Numbered from the stretch's first letter, positions 1 to 9,883 are shown. The stretch is DNA of 64,000 nucleotides from Aquitalea aquatilis (GCF_005155025.1 NZ_CP039731.1:2108001-2172000); one strand, 5' to 3'. Numbers and translations: made by a program. Notes: generated by a model not told the origin, from the letters alone.

Positions 1-291
1 TTCCTTGCCGAAATTGCGGGACAGCTGCAGCAGGGTGACCGGCAGTAGTTCAATCTGGCTCATCACCTGCTGTACGGTGTCGTCGCGGCTGCCGTCATCC
101 ACCACGATGAATTCATGGCGAAAGCCGGCCTCGCTCAGCAAGCCATGCAGGGTCTGCAGCATGGGAACGATGTTTTCGCTCTCGTTGTAAGCCGGCAAGA
201 TGCAGCTGACCAGCGGGTCGGCCGGGCGGTCTGCGGCGCGCTGCTGCAGCAGATAAGGTGGTACGAAGGCGCGGGGTGGCGTAGCGGTCAT
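1..291 (-). CDS. Family 2 glycosyltransferase, N-terminal part (runs off the window)
   Basis: The reverse strand encodes a GT-A fold start: the segment VSCILPAYNESENI is followed by FIVVDDGSRDDT, the nucleotide-sugar binding DDGS motif of DPM1/ArnC-type GT2 enzymes. Only the first ~97 residues are present; the gene continues left of position 1. I chose the ATG at 291 because an AGGAG lies 6 nt upstream; an in-frame ATG at 312 overlaps the stop of the preceding GT83-like gene (ATGA) and is an alternative. Enzymes of this kind transfer a sugar from a nucleotide donor to polyprenyl phosphate, which would supply the lipid-linked donor for the adjacent ArnT-like transferase. That pairing is inferred from adjacency and family knowledge. 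Confidence 0.85.
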   Translation of the reverse strand, partial: MTATPPRAFVPPYLLQQRAADRPADPLVSCILPAYNESENIVPMLQTLHGLLSEAGFRHEFIVVDDGSRDDTVQQVMSQIELLPVTLLQLSRNFGKE

Positions 292-308
292 CGGCGTCTC
301 CTGGCTTG

Positions 309-1781
309 TCATGGTGTGGCGTCGGCGCCCTTGGCGCGTAACAGCAACATGTGGTCTTTCATCACTTCAAAGCTGGCCACCGGCTGGAAGCGGGCGGCCA
401 CAGCAGCCGGAAGGCTGGGCAGATCGCGCTGCTCGGTGACGATGAAGCGGTTGTGCGGGGCGGCCAGCAGCTGCAGTAGCTCAGCCGGCTTGTTGGTGGT
501 GACCACCTTGCCCTCGCTGTAGAACTCGGCTGAAAACTCGCGGCGGCTATCCCAGTAGATCAGCTTGCTGCCGGCAGCCGGGTGTTGCTGCTGCCAGGCT
601 GTGATGACCTGCTGCTGGGTGCGGAAGTAACGTTGCCCCTGGCTCCATTGCAGGCCGACAGCAATCAGCAACAGCAGCCCGGAGGCCAGTGCCAGCCAGG
701 GCAGGCTGCTGCCCTGTTGTGGCTGGCGTCCAGCTTGCCACAGCGTGGCAAACAGCAAGGCACAACCTGGCAGCATGGGCAGCGGATAGGGGAAGATGAT
801 ATTGCCGGAGATGGTGAAGAACAGCAGCGTCATCAGGCTCCACAGCAGCACATACAGCCGCCAGCCGTCGCCATCCTTGCTCAGGCCGAGTGCCTGCTTG
901 CCATGGCGTGCCAGCCAGACCAGCATGGCCAGCGACCACGGGAAGATCGCCCCCAGCCAGTACAGCCAGATCATGCCGCGCGGCGTCGCGTGGGCATAGC
1001 CGTACTTGTCGCCCTTCCAGCCGGGGTCGAGAAAGCGGCTGACATGCTCGCCCATGATGAAGTAATTGAGAAAGCCGGGAGTGCGGTATTCCGCCAGCAG
1101 ATACCAGGGCAGGGCAATGGCCAGCATCAGCAGGCTGCCGCTGATCCACGGCAGGCGCTGCCACAGGGCTTTCCAGTCATTACGCAGCAAGGTCCAGACA
1201 AAAATCGGCATGCCGACCAGTACGATGGCCAGCGGTCCCTTGGCCAGCAGGCCCAGACCAAGGCCAACGAAAAACAGGTAGTTCCACAGCTTGCCGCGTC
1301 CTTGCATGGCATGCCAGAAGGCTAGTTGGGACAGTGCCACGCAGAACATCAGAGCCGGATCGGTCATGACGGTGCCGGCCGCACCGAAGAACAGCAGGCT
1401 GCCGGCCAGAATCAGGATAGAGGCGAGTGCCGCATCGCGCCCCAGGCGCTGACGGGCGGCATCGGCCACCAGCCACAGTACCGCCAGTGACAGCAGTAAT
1501 GCGGGCAGGCGGGCGGCAAGCGGATTCACACCGAATAGCCCCATGCTGGCGGCCGAGGTCCAGGTGGATAGCGGCGGTTTGGCCCAGAACGGTATGCCGT
1601 AGTCGTGCCACAGCGTGACCCAGTTGCCAGTTTCCAGCATCTTGCGGGCGATTTCGGCGTAGCGCGCTTCGGTGGTGTCGGTCAGTGGAATGGCCCACAT
1701 CGCCAGCAGGCGAATCAGCAGCAGGGCAAACAGTGCATAGGTGGCAAATCGCTGCCAGCGGGTATCGGAGGACGGTCTCAT
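309..1781 (-). CDS. ArnT/PMT-like glycosyltransferase (GT83-type), inner membrane
   Basis: A 490-residue polytopic membrane protein with many hydrophobic helices. After the first helix the segment DTTEARYAEIARKM (from D35) carries the acidic D-x-x-E motif and conserved arginine of the ArnT/PMT family periplasmic loop, followed by a FWAKPPLSTW segment typical of these enzymes. The family moves sugars from polyprenyl-phosphate donors to lipid A or other periplasmic acceptors. The acceptor here cannot be told from sequence, so I do not use the arnT symbol. It is upstream of, and translationally coupled (ATGA) to, a GT2 gene that could make its donor. No 4-amino-arabinose synthesis genes are visible in the window. 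Confidence 0.8.
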   Translation of the reverse strand: MRPSSDTRWQRFATYALFALLLIRLLAMWAIPLTDTTEARYAEIARKMLETGNWVTLWHDYGIPFWAKPPLSTWTSAASMGLFGVNPLAARLPALLLSLAVLWLVADAARQRLGRDAALASILILAGSLLFFGAAGTVMTDPALMFCVALSQLAFWHAMQGRGKLWNYLFFVGLGLGLLAKGPLAIVLVGMPIFVWTLLRNDWKALWQRLPWISGSLLMLAIALPWYLLAEYRTPGFLNYFIMGEHVSRFLDPGWKGDKYGYAHATPRGMIWLYWLGAIFPWSLAMLVWLARHGKQALGLSKDGDGWRLYVLLWSLMTLLFFTISGNIIFPYPLPMLPGCALLFATLWQAGRQPQQGSSLPWLALASGLLLLIAVGLQWSQGQRYFRTQQQVITAWQQQHPAAGSKLIYWDSRREFSAEFYSEGKVVTTNKPAELLQLLAAPHNRFIVTEQRDLPSLPAAVAARFQPVASFEVMKDHMLLLRAKGADATP

Positions 1782-1887
1782 GTAGTCCAGTCAGCACGCC
1801 GCAGGGCGGCCGGGGAAGTCGGAAAAAACCCGCACAGCTTACCATGCCCGCCTTGTTTTAGTCTTAAGCGCCGCCGTCCGCCCATGC

Positions 1888-1913
1888 AAAAACGCCGCCC
1901 TGAGGCGGCGTTT
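1888..1913 (-). terminator. Rho-independent terminator of the POT transporter gene
   Basis: Inverted repeat AACGCCGCC / GGCGGCGTT with a 4-nt loop. On the minus strand it is followed by a run of five T, so it terminates the peptide transporter transcript. Confidence 0.85.
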
Positions 1914-1946
1914 CAAGATGGCAGGCCAGCTTGGCCCAGCATGGAT

Positions 1947-3323
<1,377 letters not shown>

Positions 3324-3534
3324 AAAGATTTCCTTGTGTAGCTGGGGAAGTCACTCTGCGGTGACGTGTTGTAGTGTTTTATTGCCAGTTTTTCTGGCAG
3401 GCGGCGATAGTAGCGACAAAATCTACAGTTGTGGAAGATTTATTTGCGGATTACTGCTCTTGTTGGTGATTATAAGGTTATTCGAATATTCTATGTTTGA
3501 TATTAGGCAAGTATTTCAATCGAAAGGAAATTTC

Positions 3535-4140
3535 ATGCTGAAAAAGTGGCTGATCACCCTGTTGCTGCTGTCTGGCCTGACCGGCTGCGGCTACAACACC
3601 ATGCAGACCCAGGACGAGGCTGCCAATGCGGCCTGGTCGGAAGTCGTCAACCAGTACCAGCGCCGGGCCGACCTGATCCCCAATCTGGTCAACACGGTGA
3701 AAGGCTACGCCAGCCATGAAAAAGACGTGCTGACCCAAGTGACGGCAGCGCGCTCGCGGGTGGGCAGCATCCAGCTGGATGCCAGTACCGCGACCGACCC
3801 GAAAAAGCTGAATGATTACGCAGCGGCGCAACAGCAGCTGGGCTCGGCGCTATCGCGCTTGCTGGTAGTGTCGGAAAACTATCCGCAGTTGAAAGCCGAC
3901 GGTGCCTTCCGTGATTTGCAGGCCCAGCTGGAGGGCACGGAAAACCGTATTGCGCTGGCGCGCAAACGCTATATCGATGCCATCCAGTCGTATAACAGCA
4001 CGGTGCGTACTTTCCCCGGCAACCTGACGGCCATGGCCTTCGGCCTGAAAACACGGCCGAACTTTACCGTGGAGAACGAGAAAGCCATTGCGGCAGCGCC
4101 GGCCGTGAGCTTCGGTCAGCCTGCTTCGGCCGGGCAGTAA
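3535..4140 (+). CDS. lemA: LemA family lipoprotein
   Basis: 201 residues. The start is set by AAAGGAAA just upstream of the ATG at 3535 and by a short lipoprotein-type signal (MLKKWLITLLLLSGLTGCG, lipobox LTGC). The mature part has the LemA hallmark NQYQRRADLIPNLVNTVKGY followed by amphipathic helices. LemA proteins are membrane-anchored helical proteins of uncertain biochemical role. The gene is followed after 2 nt by a secreted TPM-domain gene and then by a second TPM gene; this lemA-TPM arrangement is widespread and implies that the proteins act together at the envelope. Confidence 0.92.
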   Translation: MLKKWLITLLLLSGLTGCGYNTMQTQDEAANAAWSEVVNQYQRRADLIPNLVNTVKGYASHEKDVLTQVTAARSRVGSIQLDASTATDPKKLNDYAAAQQQLGSALSRLLVVSENYPQLKADGAFRDLQAQLEGTENRIALARKRYIDAIQSYNSTVRTFPGNLTAMAFGLKTRPNFTVENEKAIAAAPAVSFGQPASAGQ

Positions 4141-4142
4141 AC

Positions 4143-5003
4143 ATGCGGCCCCTGTTCTGGTGTTTGTTATGGCTATGCACTGCTGTGCTGGGCTCGCTTG
4201 TGCTGGGATCACTTGCCTTGGCACAGCAGCCCTTGCCTGCGCCCAGCGCGCCCTTGATTGATACGGCGGGTTTCCTGAGCGCGAGCGAACAGCAGCAGCT
4301 CAAGCAGCAATTGCTCGATTTTCACCAGCAGCAGGGTAGCCAGCTGGCGGTGCTGATCGTGCCGAGCATCGCCCCGGAGACGCCCTTCGATTACGGCACT
4401 CGTGTGATGGAAAGCTGGAAGCTGGGCCGCAAGGGTGTGGATGATGGTGTGTTGTTGCTGATCGTGGCCAATGAACACCAGACACAGCTGCTGGTGGGGC
4501 GTGGGCTGGAAGGGCCGATTCCGGACGCAGTGGCAAAGCGCATTCTGCAGGACACGCTCAAACCCAAATTGCAGGCAGGGCAAAGGCTGGAGGGCATCAT
4601 GCTGGCGGTCGGGCAGATCGAGGGCCTGATCAAGGGTGAAGCTTTGCCTCCCCCCAAATCCACGACCCATGCTGCCGGCAGCATCGAGGACAATCTTCCC
4701 CTGCTGGGCTTTATCGCCCTGTTTGGCGGTGGTGTGCTCACCCGGATGTTTGGCCGGCTGATCGGTAGCTTTATTGCCGGTTGTGCAGCCATCGTGCTGA
4801 CCTTGTTACTGGGCGGCGGCGTGTTGCTGGCTTTGCTCTCCGGCGTGCTGGCTGCGGTATTTGCCCTGTTGCTGGGCAGTCACGGCATTGTGTTGGGAGG
4901 CGGCGGCGGAGGAGGCTGGGGCGGTGGCGGTGGCCGCAGTGGCGGCGGCTGGTCGGGCGGCGGTGGTGATTTTGGTGGCGGTGGTGCTTCGGGGAACTGG
5001 TGA
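4143..5003 (+). CDS. TPM-domain (YgcG-like) membrane protein with glycine-rich C-terminus
   Basis: 286 residues: an N-terminal signal peptide ending near ALAQQ, a TPM domain (residues ~35-155, with LIDTAGFLSASEQQQL and the G-R-G-L-E-G-P-I-P-D segment), two or three hydrophobic helices around 185-250, and a glycine-rich tail of repeated GGGG/GGW units ending in GASGNW. TPM (YgcG) proteins occur beside LemA and have been linked to phosphatase-like folds and to photosystem repair in plants; the bacterial role is not settled. The gene starts 2 nt after lemA and its stop overlaps the next start by 4 nt (ATGA-type), so the three are co-translated. Confidence 0.88.
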   Translation: MRPLFWCLLWLCTAVLGSLVLGSLALAQQPLPAPSAPLIDTAGFLSASEQQQLKQQLLDFHQQQGSQLAVLIVPSIAPETPFDYGTRVMESWKLGRKGVDDGVLLLIVANEHQTQLLVGRGLEGPIPDAVAKRILQDTLKPKLQAGQRLEGIMLAVGQIEGLIKGEALPPPKSTTHAAGSIEDNLPLLGFIALFGGGVLTRMFGRLIGSFIAGCAAIVLTLLLGGGVLLALLSGVLAAVFALLLGSHGIVLGGGGGGGWGGGGGRSGGGWSGGGGDFGGGGASGNW

Positions 5004-5503
5004 TGAGGCATTGGAAAAAAGCATGGCAAAACCTGCGCAGCACCGGCTGGCAGGCTCGGCGATTGTTTCCGCAAGCCAGTGTGCAGCAACTGGAGCAGCA
5101 GATTGCCTTGTCCGAGCGCGAACATGCCGGACAGCTGCGCTTTGTGCTGGAGTCGGCACTGGACTGGCAGCTGGCCTTGCACGGCATGACAGCGCGTGAG
5201 CGCGCCTTGCAATGGTTTGGCCAGTTGCGTATCTGGGATACCGAGCACAATAGTGGGGTGCTGGTGTATGTCCTGCTGGCAGAGCGGCGCATCGAAATCA
5301 TTGCCGACCGTGGCATAGACCGCCGGGTGCCAGCACAAGCCTGGCAGGACATTTGCGCCGGCATGCAGCAGTCGTTTGCGGTGGGTGATTATATGGATGG
5401 TTTGCAGCAGGGCTTGTGGCGCATTCATGCTCTGCTCATCGTGCATGCTCCGGCACATGGGCCGCACGCTAATGAGCTGCCGGATACGGTGATCGTGCGC
5501 TGA
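5000..5503 (+). CDS. Second TPM-domain protein, probably cytoplasmic-facing
   Basis: 167 residues without a signal peptide or a clear membrane segment. The segment RERALQWFGQLRIWDTEHNSG followed by VLVYVLLAERRIEIIADRGID is characteristic of the short TPM proteins that accompany lemA and the long TPM gene. It overlaps the preceding stop by 4 nt and closes the three-gene unit. Function is unknown beyond the shared fold; the lack of a signal sequence suggests that it works on the other side of the membrane from its neighbour. Confidence 0.85.
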   Translation: MMRHWKKAWQNLRSTGWQARRLFPQASVQQLEQQIALSEREHAGQLRFVLESALDWQLALHGMTARERALQWFGQLRIWDTEHNSGVLVYVLLAERRIEIIADRGIDRRVPAQAWQDICAGMQQSFAVGDYMDGLQQGLWRIHALLIVHAPAHGPHANELPDTVIVR

Positions 5504-5636
5504 GTGCTGGCGCAGTACCGGCCGGATGCCGGTGAAGCTGTCTGGGTGGCCGGTTGACAATTTTCTTGCCGGCCGCAATGGCTGGTAGTAATCTGGCTCC
5601 GCCATCCGGCTCTGATTTTTACTAAGGTGTTGTTGC

Positions 5637-5744
5637 ATGAACACGTTGGCATGCTTGAACCGGGCGGCTGCCAACCACGGCAGCCTGCCGAAAAACTGGT
5701 TTACTCTCGATATCGTGCTGGCCTACGACTTCCCCCGTCGTTGA
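5637..5744 (+). CDS. tnaC: TnaC-like tryptophan-sensing leader peptide
   Basis: A 35-codon ORF, too short for ordinary gene calling, 154 nt upstream of tnaA. Its C-terminal half reads KNWFTLDIVLAYDFPRR. Aligned with E. coli TnaC, the key residues keep exact spacing: W21-x3-D25-x7-P33 here against W12-x3-D16-x7-P24 in E. coli; W-F is shared and a hydrophobic residue (L28) sits where I19 lies. In E. coli the nascent TnaC peptide stalls the ribosome when free tryptophan is bound, blocks Rho and lets transcription continue into tnaA. This ORF ends with two extra arginines and UGA after the proline. That it is translated and works the same way is inference, but the residue spacing, the UGA stop and the position fit well. 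Confidence 0.85.
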   Translation: MNTLACLNRAAANHGSLPKNWFTLDIVLAYDFPRR

Positions 5745-5751
5745 TCTCCCC

Positions 5752-5777
5752 ACGTAGCGGCTCCGCGCCAGCTACGT
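5752..5777 (+). promoter_or_regulatory. Hairpin directly after tnaC stop (attenuation site candidate)
   Basis: Inverted repeat ACGTAGC / GCTACGT, extended by GGC / GCC with one bulged A, starts 8 nt after the tnaC stop codon and is followed by a T-rich stretch (TTCTGTTGCATTCATTCTTT). It could be a weak intrinsic terminator, a pause site, or part of a Rho loading region. Enteric tna operons rely on Rho, so a hairpin here would be a variation. Confidence 0.5.
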
Positions 5778-5898
5778 TCTGTTGCATTCATTCTTTATAT
5801 TCTGAATTGACAGCTTTGGCCTTGTTGCGTCCAGATCACTGCCCTGGCGGGTAGTCGTCTGTGGCTTATGCATGCGGCCAGGGCAGGGAGTATCACGC

Positions 5899-7290
5899 AT
5901 GGCACGTCGCATTCCTGAACCGTTCCGCATCAAAATGGTTGAACCGATCAAACAAACCACCCCTGAATATCGCCGTAGCGCACTGGCCGAGGCAGGCTGG
6001 AACCCTTTCCTGTTGCGTGGCGAAGATGTCTATATCGACCTGCTGACCGATAGCGGCACCGGTGCCATGTCAGACCGGCAATGGGCCGGGTTGATGATGG
6101 GAGACGAGGCCTATGCCGGCAGCCGCAATTATTTTCATCTGGCCGATACCGTCAGGGAGTTGTTCGGCTATCAGCACACCATTCCTACGCACCAGGGCCG
6201 TGGTGCGGAGCAGATTCTGTTCCCCGAATTGGTCAAGCGCTGCCGTGGCAGCCAGCCGGTGTTTATTTCCAATTACCATTTTGATACCACCAAGGCGCAT
6301 GTCGAAATTGCCGGTGCCCGTGCCATCAATGTGCTGACGCCGCACGCGCTGGATACCGAAACCGCTTATGACTGGAAAGGGGATTTCGACCTGCCGCGTC
6401 TGGCCGAGGTCATTGCCAGCGAAGGGGCCGAGAATATTGCCGGGCTGATCATTACGGTGACCTGCAATAGCGCCGGCGGCCAGCCGGTTTCCATGCCGAA
6501 TATGCGTGCGGCCAGTGCGCTGGCGCGCCAGCATGGCATCCCGGTGATTATCGATGCGGCCCGTTTTGCCGAAAATGCCTGGTTTATCCGTCAGCGCGAT
6601 CCGGACTACGCCGGTCAGTCCATTGAAGCCATCGTGATGGAAATGTTTGGCTATGGTGACATGCTGACCATGTCGGCCAAGAAAGACGGACTGGTGAATA
6701 TCGGTGGCCTGTGCTGCTTCAAGGACGATGCCGATCTCTTCCGTGCGGTGCAGGTACGCTGTGTGCCGATGGAGGGCTTTGTTACCTACGGTGGCCTGGC
6801 CGGCCGCGATATGGAGGCGCTGGCCATTGGCTTGAAAGAGGGGCTTGATCCGGCATATCTGACCTATCGCATCGGCCAGGTGGAGTATCTGGGCGAACGG
6901 CTGCGCGAAGGTGGTGTGCCCATCCAGTACCCGACTGGTGGCCATGCGGTGTTTGTCGATGCCAAGCGCCTGCTGCCGCATATTCCGGCTGCACAGTTTC
7001 CGGCACATGTACTGGCGTGTGAGCTGTATCTGGAGGGTGGGGTACGCGGGGTGGAGATCGGTTCGCTGCTGCTGGGGCGCAATCCGCAAACCGGCGAGCA
7101 GGAAGCCTCTCCGCTGGAACTGCTGCGGCTGACCATTCCGCGCCGGGTGTATACCAACGACCACATGGACTACATCGCCGACTGCCTGATCGAAGTCAAA
7201 CAGCGTGCCGCCAGCATGCGTGGCCTGACCTTTGAATATGAACCGCCCATCCTGCGTCATTTCATGGCCCGGTTGAAGCCGCTGGCCTGA
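5899..7290 (+). CDS. tnaA: Tryptophanase (tryptophan indole-lyase)
   Basis: 463 residues, close to the 471 of E. coli TnaA. A PLP-dependent beta-eliminating lyase that converts L-tryptophan to indole, pyruvate and ammonia. The PLP lysine is K262 in MSAKKDGLV. Two sites separate it from the paralogous tyrosine phenol-lyase: VEIGS (385-389) where tyrosine phenol-lyase has Arg (MERG), and H454-F455 near the C-terminus as in TnaA rather than F-F. The ATG at 5899 is preceded by GGGCAGGGAG; an in-frame ATG 27 nt upstream lacks such a site. A tnaC-type leader precedes it. There is no tnaB permease next to it: a terminator follows, then genes on the opposite strand. Confidence 0.93.
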   Translation: MARRIPEPFRIKMVEPIKQTTPEYRRSALAEAGWNPFLLRGEDVYIDLLTDSGTGAMSDRQWAGLMMGDEAYAGSRNYFHLADTVRELFGYQHTIPTHQGRGAEQILFPELVKRCRGSQPVFISNYHFDTTKAHVEIAGARAINVLTPHALDTETAYDWKGDFDLPRLAEVIASEGAENIAGLIITVTCNSAGGQPVSMPNMRAASALARQHGIPVIIDAARFAENAWFIRQRDPDYAGQSIEAIVMEMFGYGDMLTMSAKKDGLVNIGGLCCFKDDADLFRAVQVRCVPMEGFVTYGGLAGRDMEALAIGLKEGLDPAYLTYRIGQVEYLGERLREGGVPIQYPTGGHAVFVDAKRLLPHIPAAQFPAHVLACELYLEGGVRGVEIGSLLLGRNPQTGEQEASPLELLRLTIPRRVYTNDHMDYIADCLIEVKQRAASMRGLTFEYEPPILRHFMARLKPLA

Positions 7291-7305
7291 TCGCTATCGC
7301 AATAA

Positions 7306-7332
7306 AAAATGGCTGCCATTGGCAGCCATTTT
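7306..7332 (+). terminator. Terminator between tnaA and the convergent lipoprotein gene
   Basis: Perfect stem AAAATGGCTGCC / GGCAGCCATTTT with a 3-nt loop and A/T runs on both sides, so it can act in both directions. Confidence 0.85.
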
Positions 7333-7352
7333 CTTGGTGTGGCTAGTCGAGC

Positions 7353-7763
7353 CTACTTGATCAATTCCACTTGCAGCTGTGGCATGCCGCTGCTGAAAGC
7401 ATTGACCCGGCTGGTGTTTTGCAGTCGCAGTTCACCGTCGACATACACCTGGGCCTGCAGGCTGTAACTGCCGCCACTTTGGATGGCGTGCTTGTCATAG
7501 CACAGCGAGAAGGCCAGCGGGAAGGCTTTGGGCTTTTCCAGTGTCTGCTCTGCCAGCAGACGTGCCGGCGCATCAGCCTGGCCATTGTCGTCCAGCAGTC
7601 GTACCCGGACCAGTGTGGTGGCCAGCGGCAGCTTCAACGACGGTGCTTTGAGCACCACGCTGCCGTTGAGGTATTGCGGCTGATAGCCATGGCTGGCACA
7701 GCCAGCCAGCACGGCCAGCAGGCCGGCTGCCAGCAAGCTACGCCGTGTGCTACGGCCCATCAT
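7353..7763 (-). CDS. YbaY/YscW-type lipoprotein
   Basis: 136 residues from the ATG at 7763, which has GGAGG 7 nt upstream and overlaps the fixH stop. The N-terminus RRSLLAAGLLAVLAGCAS is a lipoprotein signal with lipobox LAGC. The remainder (VVLKAPSLKLPLATTLVRVRLLD ... FPLAFSLCYDKHAIQSGGSYSLQAQVYVDG) resembles the small beta-sandwich domain of YbaY lipoproteins and type III secretion pilotins (PF09619-like). No secretion genes are nearby, so a generic outer-membrane lipoprotein role is more likely. It is the last gene of the ccoG-fixH unit; whether it helps cytochrome oxidase assembly is unknown. Confidence 0.7.
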   Translation of the reverse strand: MMGRSTRRSLLAAGLLAVLAGCASHGYQPQYLNGSVVLKAPSLKLPLATTLVRVRLLDDNGQADAPARLLAEQTLEKPKAFPLAFSLCYDKHAIQSGGSYSLQAQVYVDGELRLQNTSRVNAFSSGMPQLQVELIK

Positions 7764-8287
7764 TCCACGGCCTCCAGCTTGGGTTTGCCCAGCATCACCA
7801 CCGGGCCTTGTTCCGGCTTCCATTCCGCCTGTACCCGCCACTGATTGCCCTTGTCTTCCAGCTGTGCATACCAGTGATTGGCCTTGACCAGATCCTTGGC
7901 AAAGCTGCCGCTGTACTGATTGGCGGCAATCTTGTGCATGTCGGCGGCCACGTCGTAATCATCCTGCGCCGGGTGAATCAGCTTCAGGATCAGCACATCC
8001 GGCAGGGCCTGCTTGCTGGTGGTGTTGACGGTGACGCTGCGGCCATCGCTGCTGAACATGACCTGGGCCGTAATGCCCATGGCGGCTGCGGCCGTGTTGC
8101 GACGCAGTTCCATATTGATGGCCTTGCCCTTGTTGTAGTAGTCGTCGGTTACCAGGCCATCATCGGTCTTGATGGCGGTGGTGATGTAAAGCGAACCGAC
8201 GATGACGGCAGCCAGTGGAAAGCTGATCAAAAACCATACCCAGGGCTCTTTATACCAGGGGCGGGAAACAGGACTGCTCAGTTGCAT
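7760..8287 (-). CDS. FixH family cbb3 oxidase assembly protein
   Basis: 175 residues with one N-terminal membrane helix (WVWFLISFPLAAVIVGSLYIT) followed by the FixH hallmark DGLVTDDYYNKGKAIN and a periplasmic beta-rich domain. FixH proteins take part in copper delivery to, or assembly of, cbb3-type cytochrome oxidase. The gene starts 3 nt after ccoG and overlaps the downstream lipoprotein start by 4 nt. The other usual maturation genes (the ccoI copper ATPase and ccoS) are not adjacent. A CopA-like ATPase near 61.5 kb is far away and looks like a detoxification pump instead. Confidence 0.88.
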   Translation of the reverse strand: MQLSSPVSRPWYKEPWVWFLISFPLAAVIVGSLYITTAIKTDDGLVTDDYYNKGKAINMELRRNTAAAAMGITAQVMFSSDGRSVTVNTTSKQALPDVLILKLIHPAQDDYDVAADMHKIAANQYSGSFAKDLVKANHWYAQLEDKGNQWRVQAEWKPEQGPVVMLGKPKLEAVE

Positions 8288-8290
8288 GAC

Positions 8291-9736
8291 TTACTCTCCG
8301 ATGAAGCTGGATTTTTCTTCCACATGCAGAACCGGGCTGCTGACCGTTTCTACCTTGAAGTGGATCTCGTGGCTGCCCTTGGTGGCAACCTGGGGATCGG
8401 CCTGCACGCGAACACCGAAGCTTTCGGTTTCAGTTGCCTTCACCTTGAGGTGCTTGCTGTCGCTTTGCAGCTTCAGGTCGGGCATGCCGTCTACCGAGAT
8501 TTTAAACTCTTGATCGCGTTCTGTGGTGTTGATGATCTTGATGGTATAGGCATTTTCCAGCAGGCCGGCATCGGTCTCTTTCACCAGCGAGGCACGGTCA
8601 CGCAAGATGTCCACCTTGAAGGGTTTGCGCATGGCCAGTGAACCCAGTGCAGCACCCAATACAATCAGCAGCACCACCGTGTACATGATCACACGCGGGC
8701 GGCGCAGGTGTTTGACGATGTCTTTTTCCGGGTATTTGCCTTCCAGCGCGTTTTCCGTGGTGTAACGGATCAGGCCGCGCGGGTAGCCCACCTTGTCCAT
8801 CACTTCGTCACAGGCATCGATACAGGCGGCACAGCCGATGCATTCGTATTGCAGGCCGTTGCGAATGTCGATGCCAACCGGGCAGACCTGTACGCAGATG
8901 CCGCAGTTGACGCAGGAACCGAGGCCTTGCTGCTTGAAGTCGACGCCTTTTTTGCGGGCACCACGCGGTTCACCACGGGCTTCGTCATAGGAGATGATCA
9001 GGGTGTCGGCATCGAACATCACGCTCTGGAAGCGGGCATAGGGGCACATATACTTGCACACTTGCTCGCGCATGAAGCCGGCCAGCAGGTAGGTGAATCC
9101 GGCATAGAAGAAGATCCAGAAGCTTTCCCACGGGCCATAGTCGAAGGTGGGCATGGCCTTGACCAGATCGCGGATGGGGGTGAAATAACCCACCAGCGAG
9201 AAGCCGGTCCACAGGCAGAACAGAATCATCAATGCGTGTTTGGTGAGTTTGAGCCTGATCTTGCGCAGGCTCATCGGGGCATTGTCCAGCTTGATGCGCT
9301 TGTTGCGGTCGCCTTCCACCCATTGCTCAATCCACAGCATGATCTCGGTGTAGACGGTTTGCGGACAGGAGTAGCCGCACCACAGGCGGCCGGCAATGGT
9401 GGTCCAGACAAACAGACCAAAAGCACAGCTCATGAGCAGGGCTGCGAGGTAAACGAAGTCCTGCGGCCAGATGGTCAGGCCGAAGATGTAGAACTTGCGG
9501 TTCACCATGTCGAAGAACAGTGCCTGCCGACCATTCCAGGTCAGCCAGGGCAGGCCGAGGAAGGCCAGTTGGGTGCCGAGTACGAAAAGAATACGCCAGT
9601 TGTTGAAGATCCCTTTGACGCTACGCGGGTAGATCTTTTTTTGTGCCTCGTACAAGGACACGGTTTCCGGAGCGGCCTTGTGGGAGGGGGGAGTGTGTTC
9701 TACTTTGACCGGTATATCTTTGAGCGAATCAGACAT
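8291..9736 (-). CDS. ccoG: Cytochrome c oxidase accessory protein CcoG (FixG/RdxA)
   Basis: 481 residues from the ATG at 9736. Four to five membrane helices flank a cytoplasmic ferredoxin-like domain with two cysteine clusters: C-x2-C-x2-C-x3-C-P in SCVNCGICVQVCPVG and a second in ECIGCAACIDACD. The first loop has the WCGYSCPQTVY motif and the N-terminal region SVKGIFNNWRILF typical of CcoG. The C-terminal part is an Ig-like FixG domain. CcoG is an iron-sulfur membrane protein needed for reductive copper delivery to the CuB centre of cbb3 oxidase. It has its own promoter, separate from ccoNOQP, and heads a unit with fixH and a lipoprotein gene. Confidence 0.93.
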   Translation of the reverse strand: MSDSLKDIPVKVEHTPPSHKAAPETVSLYEAQKKIYPRSVKGIFNNWRILFVLGTQLAFLGLPWLTWNGRQALFFDMVNRKFYIFGLTIWPQDFVYLAALLMSCAFGLFVWTTIAGRLWCGYSCPQTVYTEIMLWIEQWVEGDRNKRIKLDNAPMSLRKIRLKLTKHALMILFCLWTGFSLVGYFTPIRDLVKAMPTFDYGPWESFWIFFYAGFTYLLAGFMREQVCKYMCPYARFQSVMFDADTLIISYDEARGEPRGARKKGVDFKQQGLGSCVNCGICVQVCPVGIDIRNGLQYECIGCAACIDACDEVMDKVGYPRGLIRYTTENALEGKYPEKDIVKHLRRPRVIMYTVVLLIVLGAALGSLAMRKPFKVDILRDRASLVKETDAGLLENAYTIKIINTTERDQEFKISVDGMPDLKLQSDSKHLKVKATETESFGVRVQADPQVATKGSHEIHFKVETVSSPVLHVEEKSSFIGE

Positions 9737-9811
9737 GGTGTTTCCCTGAAGAGGATTTCGCAAAGTTCACTCTCAACATGGACTTTGCGCAAGCCTCTTG
9801 CCAGCTTTTTC

Positions 9812-9840
9812 ATTATACCGAATTATATATTAATTGTCAT
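9812..9840 (-). promoter_or_regulatory. Sigma70-type promoter for ccoG-fixH
   Basis: On the minus strand, ATGACA (-35), 17 nt and a perfect TATAAT (-10), about 75 nt upstream of the ccoG start. Confidence 0.65.
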
Positions 9841-9844
9841 AAAG

Positions 9845-9872
9845 CATACTGCCCGCTTGCGCGGGCAGTATG
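9845..9872 (-). terminator. Terminator of ccoNOQP
   Basis: 12-bp perfect stem CATACTGCCCGC / GCGGGCAGTATG with loop TTGC, 12 nt after the ccoP stop; the minus strand continues GCTTTATG. It separates ccoNOQP from ccoG. Confidence 0.75.
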
Positions 9873-9883
9873 TCAGCTAAGGC

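Noticed and set aside
5547-5573. GGCCGG / CCGGCC inverted repeat upstream of tnaC as a terminator for the TPM operon
   Set aside because: The arms are only 6 bp with a 15-nt loop and no T tail follows; support is too weak.
5899-7290. Tyrosine phenol-lyase as the identity of the beta-eliminating lyase
   Set aside because: The substrate-specific Arg of tyrosine phenol-lyase is Ile here (VEIGS), the C-terminal His-Phe pair matches TnaA, and a TnaC-type leader precedes it.
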